A stretch of DNA of 6,081 bases from Lachnospira sp. GTDB lineage: Bacteria; Bacillota; Clostridia; Lachnospirales; Lachnospiraceae. The notes under the pieces are model-generated. The model saw only the letters and a list, made by a program, of their open reading frames with translations, was not told the origin of the DNA and ran no database searches. The stretch lies in contig JAGAJD010000111.1 in NCBI GenBank assembly GCA_017626275.1, positions 1 through 6,081 of the forward strand, read 5' to 3'. This document shows, in pieces, positions 1-6,081 of this stretch. The number at the start of each line of letters is the position of its first letter. Within the stretch, counting starts at the first letter, position 1. A program made the position numbers and the translations under genes.

Positions 1-10
1 GAAAAGGATA

Positions 11-15
11 GAGGT
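11..15 (+). promoter_or_regulatory. Ribosome binding site of addB
   Basis: GAGGT lies six bases before the addB ATG at 22, in a purine-rich context (AAAAGGATAGAGGT, positions 2-15). An in-frame TAA at 16-18 falls between this site and the ATG, so no upstream start is possible and the annotated start is secure. Only 21 bases precede the gene, so neither a promoter nor the upstream neighbour can be judged. Confidence 0.8.
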
Positions 16-21
16 TAATAT

Positions 22-3000
22 ATGTCTTTACAATTTGTTTTGGGAGGTTCGGGAGCAGGAAAGTCGGAATATCTGTGCAGATATGTCTGTGAGCGTTCTG
101 TCTGCGAGCCGGAGAGCAATCTGATTGTTGTAGTGCCTGAGCAGTATACTATGGCAACTCAGAAAAAATTAGTAAATGCCCATAAACGGCATGGAATATT
201 AAATATAGATGTTGTGAGCTTTGAGCGTCTTGCATATAAGGTATTTGAGGAGCTTGGCGGTGAGACAAGACCTGTCTTGGACGATACAGGGAAAAATCTG
301 ATTGTGCGCAGAGTGTTGGAGAGCAACAAAGATAAACTTTGTTATTTTGGCAGCAGTATAAATAAGACCGGGTTTGTATCTGAGCTTAAGTCGGTTATTT
401 CGGAGTTGCTGCAATATAGTATAGAGCCTGAAAGGCTGGAGACAATTACCGGAGAGTTTAAGGAAAAGCAGCAGTTATATGCGAAGCTTAAGGATATCTG
501 TCTTGTATACAGGGAGTTTCTTAAATTTTTGTCGGTAAATTATATTACATCAGAAGAAATATTAGATGTGCTTTGCGGCATGGTGGAAAAATCAAAGCTG
601 ATTGCACATTCAGAGATTATCTTTGACGGTTTTACGGGCTTTACACCTGTCCAGTATAAGCTTCTGCGGCTTTTACTGCGTTATAGCAAAGATATAAAAA
701 TATCTGCCACAATAGATAAAGAAGAGCGTATAAACGTTTATGAGGGCTGGACGAATCTGTTTTTTATGAGTAAAGATATGATTCGTAAGCTGTCAGTTAT
801 CTGTGATGAAGAGCATATCGAATTAAAACCGCATATTTTTGTCGGTGACAGTGTAAATCCGAGATTTAAGGAAGCAAAAGACATTGCATTTCTTGAAAAA
901 AATATATTCAGGTATAATAAAAAGAAATACAACGAAGAACCTGAAAATATCAGACTTTTTGAAGGAAGTACCCCAAAGGAAGAAATACAGTTTGCCGCAG
1001 GTGAAATTCTAAGGCTTACGCGGCTTGAGGATTTCAGTTATCAGGATATTGCAGTTGTGACTGCCGATTTGGAAGTGTATGGAAAGATGACGGCAAATAT
1101 TTTGCAGCAGAATGATATTCCTGTGTTTCTTGACTATAAACGTTCAGTTGCGGAAAATCCATTTGTTGAAATGATAAGGAGTGCACTTGAGATAATTGAG
1201 AAGGGATACAGCTATGATACGGTATTCCGATATCTTCGCACAGGTATGACGGGAATAGGCAGAGAAGAGACAGATTTGCTTGAAAATTACTGTCTTGCGG
1301 CAGGTATACGCGGCAGTAAGGCATGGCATGAGCCGTGGAAGAAGAAAATGAGAAGGAAAGACAGTCAGGTGGATTTGGAGCTTCTTAACGGCTGGCGTGA
1401 GCAGCTTGTTAAGCCATTTATACCGCTTGAGACTGTTTTAAAGAGCAAAGAATCGACTGTTCGTGATTATGTTGCGGCATTATATGAATTTATTGTGCAG
1501 TTAGACAGTGCAAAAAGAATTAAGGAAATAGCAGCGAAAAAAGAGACGGGCAGCGAATATGAACAGCTATATGGCAAGGTGCTTGAGTTGTTTGACAGAA
1601 TTGTTGAGCTGCTTGGAGAGGAAAAAGTTTCTTTAAAGGAGTTTAACAGAATCCTTTTGGCGGGCTTTGAGGAAATTAAGGTTGGACTTCTGCCGCCGTC
1701 GTCTGACTGCGTGGTGATAGGTGATATAGAAAGAACGAGGCTTGATAATATTAAGGTTCTGTTTTTTGTGGGAATCAATGACGGGATAGTTCCAAAAAAA
1801 AGCGAGAATAAGAGTGTATTATCGGAAATGGAGCGTGATATGCTTGAGTCGGCGCAGGTGGCTTTATCTCCGTCTGCAAGAGAGAAAGCATTTATACAGA
1901 AATTTTATCTGTACCTTATTATGACAAAGGCTTCGCACAAACTGTATCTTTCCTATGCCAAAAAGAGCAGCGACGGAAAAGCACTGCTGCCGTCTTACAT
2001 TATACGTAATTTGAAGCTTCAGTTTCCGCTGCTGCCTGTTATTGATAACAGTGGCGAAGCGGAGCAGTTTAAATATATATGTATTCCAAAGGCTGAGGTC
2101 GCATGGAGTGAGGAAAATTATATACAGACCTTAAGTGAAAATGCAGCTCTGCTTTTATACGGCAATGAAGTAAGGGGAAGTGTATCTGCATTTGAGACTT
2201 ATGCTTCCTGTCGCTTTGCATATTTTCTTGAATACGGTCTGGGGCTTAAGGAGAGAGAGGAGTACCGCTTTGCGGTAAATGATTTCGGTACGGTGCTTCA
2301 CAGCGTAATCGAGGACGTTTCAAAGCAGTTAAAGGAAGCGAAAAAGTCATTCAGCCTGTTGAAGGATGAAGAAAGAAAAGAGCTTGTATCAAAAAGCGTT
2401 ATGAATATTGCAAAAGAATACGGAAATACGATTCTAATGGATAACAGCCGCAATGAATTTATGATAAAGCGTCTTACGGATTTGGCAGACAGAACGGTGT
2501 GGGCAATCGGAAGGCAGCTTGAGAGGGGTGAATTTGCACCTGACGCATATGAGATGAATTTCCTTGTTGACGAGCATGAGGTGCTTGGAAACAAATCACT
2601 TTTTATGCAGGGAAAGATTGACCGTATTGATATATGTGAAGATGAAGAAAATGTGTATGTGCGTGTAGTCGATTATAAGACGGGAAAGTCCGATTTTGAT
2701 TTGCTTAAAACATTTTACGGACTTAAATTACAGCTTGTAACTTATATGAAAGCGGCACAGAGAATTGAGAAAAAGCGGCATCCTGATAAGAATATAATAC
2801 CGGCAGGGATACTTTATTATAACATTGATAATCCTATTATTGATATGACAGAGGAAGCATTTGACAGTGAAGAGGCTTATAGAGAGGCGGCAGAACAGAA
2901 GGTGCTTGAGTCGCTTAGAATGAAAGGCGTTGTAAACGACAGCAAAGAGATTATATTGAAAATGGACGACAGAGGCGGCAAATCAGCCGTGATTCCTGTT

Positions 3001-3315
3001 TCATTTAAGTCTGACGGAGAGCTTGATTACCGCAGCCACGTTTACAGCACCGAAAAATTTGAAAGCCTGGAGGATTACGTCACAAAAAAATCCGTTGATA
3101 TGGCAAAAGGGATTTTTTCGGGACAAATTGATGTCAATCCGTATGAGGCGGCACAGACTGATTCCTGCACATACTGCCCGTATAAAGCAGTATGCGGATT
3201 TTCACCGGATATTTCAGGCAGTGAATTCAGACATTTGAAAAAATTAAAGGACGAACAAATATGGAAGCGGATAAGAGAGGGGGTAGACGAGAATGGCAAA
3301 CCGCTGGACAGATAA
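22..3315 (+). CDS. addB: ATP-dependent helicase/deoxyribonuclease subunit B (AddB)
   Basis: This gene encodes the AddB subunit of the cytoplasmic AddAB helicase-nuclease, which resects double-strand breaks for RecA-dependent repair. The 1097-residue product is close to the family length (about 1150). Seen in order: an N-terminal Walker A, GGSGAGKS (residues 8-15); VVPEQYT (37-43); VVSFERLAYKVF (64-75); IGDIERTR (566-573) and FFVGINDGIVP (581-591), a stretch typical of AddB; then a C-terminal RecB-type nuclease with H760, GKIDRID (864-870, D867), VDYKTGK (D884, K886) and QLVTY (Q904, Y908). Cysteines 730, 1049, 1052 and 1058 reproduce the C...CxxCx5C layout that binds a 4Fe-4S cluster in Bacillus subtilis AddB. 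Walker A plus the cluster favours AddB over RexB. By family knowledge the motor part is degenerate and reads Chi, while the nuclease cuts one strand. The ATG at 22 is the first possible start, because an in-frame TAA lies at 16-18. The 3' end overlaps addA by 23 bases. No truncation or missing catalytic residue was seen. Confidence 0.97.
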   Translation: MSLQFVLGGSGAGKSEYLCRYVCERSVCEPESNLIVVVPEQYTMATQKKLVNAHKRHGILNIDVVSFERLAYKVFEELGGETRPVLDDTGKNLIVRRVLESNKDKLCYFGSSINKTGFVSELKSVISELLQYSIEPERLETITGEFKEKQQLYAKLKDICLVYREFLKFLSVNYITSEEILDVLCGMVEKSKLIAHSEIIFDGFTGFTPVQYKLLRLLLRYSKDIKISATIDKEERINVYEGWTNLFFMSKDMIRKLSVICDEEHIELKPHIFVGDSVNPRFKEAKDIAFLEKNIFRYNKKKYNEEPENIRLFEGSTPKEEIQFAAGEILRLTRLEDFSYQDIAVVTADLEVYGKMTANILQQNDIPVFLDYKRSVAENPFVEMIRSALEIIEKGYSYDTVFRYLRTGMTGIGREETDLLENYCLAAGIRGSKAWHEPWKKKMRRKDSQVDLELLNGWREQLVKPFIPLETVLKSKESTVRDYVAALYEFIVQLDSAKRIKEIAAKKETGSEYEQLYGKVLELFDRIVELLGEEKVSLKEFNRILLAGFEEIKVGLLPPSSDCVVIGDIERTRLDNIKVLFFVGINDGIVPKKSENKSVLSEMERDMLESAQVALSPSAREKAFIQKFYLYLIMTKASHKLYLSYAKKSSDGKALLPSYIIRNLKLQFPLLPVIDNSGEAEQFKYICIPKAEVAWSEENYIQTLSENAALLLYGNEVRGSVSAFETYASCRFAYFLEYGLGLKEREEYRFAVNDFGTVLHSVIEDVSKQLKEAKKSFSLLKDEERKELVSKSVMNIAKEYGNTILMDNSRNEFMIKRLTDLADRTVWAIGRQLERGEFAPDAYEMNFLVDEHEVLGNKSLFMQGKIDRIDICEDEENVYVRVVDYKTGKSDFDLLKTFYGLKLQLVTYMKAAQRIEKKRHPDKNIIPAGILYYNIDNPIIDMTEEAFDSEEAYREAAEQKVLESLRMKGVVNDSKEIILKMDDRGGKSAVIPVSFKSDGELDYRSHVYSTEKFESLEDYVTKKSVDMAKGIFSGQIDVNPYEAAQTDSCTYCPYKAVCGFSPDISGSEFRHLKKLKDEQIWKRIREGVDENGKPLDR
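3275..3283 (+). promoter_or_regulatory. Ribosome binding site of addA, inside the addB coding region
   Basis: The purine run GAGAGGGGG ends nine bases before the addA ATG at 3293 and lies within the last codons of addB. It is an imperfect match to the consensus AGGAGG but the only good candidate near this start. The TAG at 3284-3286, in the addA frame, excludes any longer addA product. Ribosomes finishing addB pass directly over this site, which fits translational coupling. Confidence 0.72.
3293..3315 (+). other. 23-base overlap of addB 3' end and addA 5' end
   Basis: The same 23 bases are read in two frames: as the C-terminal residues NGKPLDR and stop of AddB (TAA at 3313-3315), and as the first residues MANRWTD of AddA. 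AddA is read one base forward of the AddB frame. The addA ATG precedes the addB stop, so the two genes must share a transcript through this point. The arrangement suggests coupled translation that helps balance the two subunits of the heterodimer; the coupling itself is inferred. Confidence 0.9.
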
Positions 3316-6081
3316 GCAGTTAAAGGCAATCGGCACATCGGGGTGTAATGTTTTGGTGTCGGCTGCGGCAGGTTCGGGAAAGACTGCCGTACTGGTACAG
3401 AGAATTATTGAAAAAATCACAGCTCCGGATGGTCCTGATGTTGACAGACTTGTAGTTGTAACCTTCACTAAGGCGGCTGCGGCTGAGATGAAGCAGAGAA
3501 TAAGAGAAGCGCTTGATAAGCTTTTGGTTGAACAGCCTGAAAATGAGAGACTGCTAAGACAGATTACGCTTGTCCATAACGCTCCTATTACGACTATCGA
3601 CAGCTTTTGTCTTAGTATCGTGCGCAACTATTTTACGGATATAGATATTGATCCGGGTTTTAGGACTGCTGATGAGGGTGAGATAAAGCTCCTTGAAAAT
3701 GATGTGATGGAGGATATGTTAGAGGAGTACTATGCAAAAAAGGATACTGCATTTTATGATTTTGTTGACGCCTATGGACTGGGAAGAAATGACAGTCAGA
3801 TAGTTGACATTATTCTTAAGCTTTACCGCTTTGCAAGAAGCTATCCGTATCCCGAAGAATGGTTTGACGGGTGTCTTAATGCTTACGATACGGAAAGTGA
3901 GGGCTTTTTAGAGAAGAATCCGGTGGTTAAGTATCTGTATGAGGATATCAGAAGATGCTTTATCGATTATGACAGGCAGTATAACATGCTTGAGGAGATA
4001 TGTGCAGCACCGCAGGGACCGTTTATGTATGAGGCGGCTGTGCGGTCTGACCATGCAGGAATAAAAATGATTCTTGAGGCAAATAATCCGGCTGAAATGG
4101 CAAGGCGCATACGCCTTTTAAGTTTTGACACACTGGGACGTTCACGCTCAAAAGATGTATCTGAGGAAAAGAAAGCTTATGTAAAGCAGGCGAGGGATAA
4201 TTATAAGGCTTTTGTCACAAAGTCCTTAAAGCAGAAGGTGTTTATTAAGGATTTTGATGAAATGCTTAAAGATGTGAGTGATAATCTACCGTCAGTAAAG
4301 ATGATGCTTGAGCTTGCTAAGGATTTCTTTAAGCGTATGCAGGAAGAAAAAAGGGAGCGAAATATTATTGATTTTAACGATATGGAGCATTTGGCATTGG
4401 AAGTGCTTGTTAAAAGAGAAGAGGACACAATAAGCTATACTAAGGCGGCAGATGATTTAAGAGAATATTATTCGGAGATTCTTATTGACGAGTATCAGGA
4501 CAGTAATATGCTTCAGGAGGTTATATTAACAGCGGTTTCCAAAGGGAATAATATTTATATGGTCGGAGACGTAAAGCAGAGTATTTATAAATTCCGTCTT
4601 GCATGTCCGAAGCTTTTTATTGAAAAGTATGACTCATATACGCAAGATAACAGTCCGAATGTAAAGATTGAACTTCAGACTAATTTCAGAAGCCGTGAAA
4701 ATGTGCTTGAGTGTACGAATGATGTGTTTAAGAGGGCTATGAATCCTGAATTTGCCGAGATTTTGTATGATGAAAAGGCAAGGCTTAATCCCGGTTTTGA
4801 GTATCCGGAATGTACGCTTGCGGGGGCAATTTCATTTGAAGAACAGCCTGAAACAGTGATAAAGCTTATTGATACAAAGCAGGAAGAAAGTGAGGAAGAA
4901 GCAGAACAGACAGCATCAGAGCTTGAGCTTTCCGACAGGGAGGTTGAGGCTGCTGCTGCCGCCGGTATTATAGCTGATTTGATGAAGCCCAAAGCAGACG
5001 GCAGTTTTTACGCGGTATACGATAAAAATGAAGCACATGGTTACAGACAAATACGTTACAGTGATATTGTGGTGCTTACAAGAGCAGTGAGCGGCTGGGC
5101 GGATACTTTTGTAGATGTGCTGATGAATAGGGGAATCCCTGCATACTGCGACTCAAGCGAGGGATATTTTGATGTGAGGGAGGTAAAGCTTTTGATTTCA
5201 TATCTTGCCGTCATTGATAATCCGCTGCAGGATATTCCTATGGCGGCAGTGCTGTTGTCGTTTTTCGGTGGACTGACGGCAGAAGAATTGACGAAGTTTA
5301 GAATGAAGGATTCCTCAAAATCACTTTATGAGGCTGTAAAGGAAAGTGATGATGAAAAAGTTGTTACATTTTTAACAAAATTAAATGCTTTTCGCGACAA
5401 ATCGGAGCTGCTGACCGTAAGTGATTTATTGTGGGAACTGATATATGATACGGGGTATTATGATTATGTGGGAACTATGCCTGCCGGTACGCAGAGACAG
5501 GCAAATCTTGATATGCTGCTTTCTAAAGCAGCCGCATTTGAAAAGACAAGTTACAGCGGTTTATTTCAGTTTCTGAGGTACATTGAACGGTTGCAGAAGT
5601 ACGAGGTGGATTTTGCGGAAGCTTCGGTGCTTGGCGAAAACGAAAATCTTGTCAGGGTTATGAGTATTCATAAGAGTAAGGGTCTTGAGTTTCCTGTTGT
5701 TATTCTTGCAGGCATGGGAAAGCAGATTAACCAGATGGATTCAAGAGGGGAGGTCATAATAGACACCGAGCTTGGTGTCGGAACAAATGTCGTACATCTT
5801 GATAAGAGAACTAAAAATGCTACGTTTATAAAGTCGGCAGTCTCAAGAAAGCTGGTTAGGGAGAGCATAAGCGAGGAATTAAGAGTTCTCTATGTAGCCA
5901 TGACAAGAGCAAGGGAAAAGCTTTTTATGACGGGAATAGTAAAAGACGGCAGTAAAGCACTGGCAGGGTGGCAGCAGACAGCACAGGAGCTTGACGGTGA
6001 AAATGTGTATTATCCGTATTCATACGAGGCTTCTATGTCAACATATTTTGATATGGTTATGCCGTCAGTCTGCATTGGTGA
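3293..6081 (+). CDS. addA: ATP-dependent helicase/nuclease subunit A (AddA), 3' end cut by window edge
   Basis: AddA is the motor subunit of AddAB, a superfamily 1A (UvrD/Rep/PcrA-like) 3'-to-5' DNA helicase with a C-terminal RecB-type nuclease. The frame is open for 929 codons to the window edge with no stop. Helicase motifs in order: Q-motif region RWTDKQLKAI (4-13); Walker A AAAGSGKT (24-31); motif Ia TFTKAAAAEM (57-66); TTIDSFC (100-106); Walker B LIDEYQDSN (397-405); motif III MVGDVKQSIYKFR (423-435); motif IV LQTNFRSR (461-468); motif V MSIHKSKGLEFPVV (790-803); motif VI ELRVLYVAMTRARE (862-875). All expected ATPase residues are present (K30, D399, E400, Q429, R466, R872), so the motor should be active. 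AddA proteins are usually about 1200-1250 residues, so roughly 270-320, including the nuclease active site, lie beyond the window. A Glu-rich stretch occurs at 530-552. The start is fixed by an in-frame TAG at 3284-3286, leaving ATG 3293 as the first start, behind a purine-rich ribosome site. It overlaps addB by 23 bases, implying one operon. Confidence 0.97.
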   Translation, partial: MANRWTDKQLKAIGTSGCNVLVSAAAGSGKTAVLVQRIIEKITAPDGPDVDRLVVVTFTKAAAAEMKQRIREALDKLLVEQPENERLLRQITLVHNAPITTIDSFCLSIVRNYFTDIDIDPGFRTADEGEIKLLENDVMEDMLEEYYAKKDTAFYDFVDAYGLGRNDSQIVDIILKLYRFARSYPYPEEWFDGCLNAYDTESEGFLEKNPVVKYLYEDIRRCFIDYDRQYNMLEEICAAPQGPFMYEAAVRSDHAGIKMILEANNPAEMARRIRLLSFDTLGRSRSKDVSEEKKAYVKQARDNYKAFVTKSLKQKVFIKDFDEMLKDVSDNLPSVKMMLELAKDFFKRMQEEKRERNIIDFNDMEHLALEVLVKREEDTISYTKAADDLREYYSEILIDEYQDSNMLQEVILTAVSKGNNIYMVGDVKQSIYKFRLACPKLFIEKYDSYTQDNSPNVKIELQTNFRSRENVLECTNDVFKRAMNPEFAEILYDEKARLNPGFEYPECTLAGAISFEEQPETVIKLIDTKQEESEEEAEQTASELELSDREVEAAAAAGIIADLMKPKADGSFYAVYDKNEAHGYRQIRYSDIVVLTRAVSGWADTFVDVLMNRGIPAYCDSSEGYFDVREVKLLISYLAVIDNPLQDIPMAAVLLSFFGGLTAEELTKFRMKDSSKSLYEAVKESDDEKVVTFLTKLNAFRDKSELLTVSDLLWELIYDTGYYDYVGTMPAGTQRQANLDMLLSKAAAFEKTSYSGLFQFLRYIERLQKYEVDFAEASVLGENENLVRVMSIHKSKGLEFPVVILAGMGKQINQMDSRGEVIIDTELGVGTNVVHLDKRTKNATFIKSAVSRKLVRESISEELRVLYVAMTRAREKLFMTGIVKDGSKALAGWQQTAQELDGENVYYPYSYEASMSTYFDMVMPSVCIG

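Noticed and set aside
76..105. Three cysteines (AddB residues 19, 23 and 28) just after Walker A, considered as an extra metal site.
   Set aside because: There is no obvious fourth ligand nearby, and the spacing matches no metal-binding motif I know. The established AddB cluster is formed by the C-terminal set.
3023..3238. A plus-strand 71-codon open frame inside the 3' part of addB.
   Set aside because: It overlaps the AddB region that encodes the conserved Fe-S cysteines, which is clearly the coding frame. The alternative product has no recognisable features.
3244..3627. A minus-strand open frame of 127 codons across the addB/addA junction, and several other antisense open frames of 60-105 codons elsewhere.
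   Set aside because: All lie opposite strongly recognisable AddB or AddA coding sequence, show no recognisable domains, and have low-complexity Ser/Leu-rich composition typical of the reverse complement of coding DNA.
2055..5560. Scattered AGCGG pentamers, the B. subtilis Chi sequence, in both genes.
   Set aside because: A five-base word is expected several times by chance in this length, and the Chi sequence of this organism is unknown, so no functional meaning can be assigned.
5762..5779. Perfect six-base inverted repeat GACACC...GGTGTC with a six-base loop, resembling a hairpin terminator or operator.
   Set aside because: It lies deep inside the addA coding frame, encodes ordinary residues (DTELGV), has no following T-run, and is short enough to occur by chance.
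6061..6081. The final bases end in TGA, which could be mistaken for the addA stop codon.
   Set aside because: The addA codons here read CCG TCA GTC TGC ATT GGT followed by a partial GA, so the TGA is out of frame. The protein also lacks its expected nuclease domain at this point, so the gene continues past the window.

Overview
The window holds two adjacent, same-strand genes and almost nothing else: a complete addB (22-3315) and the first 929 codons of addA (3293 to the window edge). Together they encode AddAB, the helicase-nuclease that Gram-positive bacteria use in place of RecBCD to process double-strand DNA ends for homologous recombination. Both are recognised from motifs read directly in the translations: Walker A, the RecB-type nuclease motif and an iron-sulfur cysteine signature in AddB, and a full set of UvrD/Rep-type (superfamily 1) helicase motifs in AddA.

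Organism: the sequence is moderately AT-rich (roughly 40% GC by eye), uses AGA and ATA codons freely, has purine-rich Shine-Dalgarno sites, and has the addB-addA order usual in Firmicutes. The AddB is a true AddB, with Walker A and Fe-S cysteines, rather than a streptococcal-type RexB. This suggests a clostridial Firmicute, perhaps Lachnospiraceae. The family-level placement is an impression from protein style and was not tested.

Layout: 1-21 is a short leader with an in-frame stop and a ribosome binding site. 22-3315 is addB. The last 23 bases of addB overlap the start of addA in a different frame, and the addA ribosome binding site lies inside addB. From 3293 onward the addA frame stays open to 6081, so the gene is cut by the window edge and its C-terminal nuclease domain is not visible. 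There is no intergenic stretch longer than 21 bases, and I see no RNA genes, mobile elements, CRISPR arrays, promoters or terminators.

How they work together (family knowledge): AddA is the ATP-driven 3'-to-5' motor and carries one nuclease. AddB is a helicase-like subunit with a degenerate motor that recognises the Chi signal and carries the second nuclease, held together by a 4Fe-4S cluster. The heterodimer unwinds and degrades broken ends until Chi, then leaves a 3' single strand for RecA. The overlapping gene arrangement fits coupled synthesis of the two subunits. I found no undescribed system here: this is an ordinary, apparently intact housekeeping DNA-repair locus.
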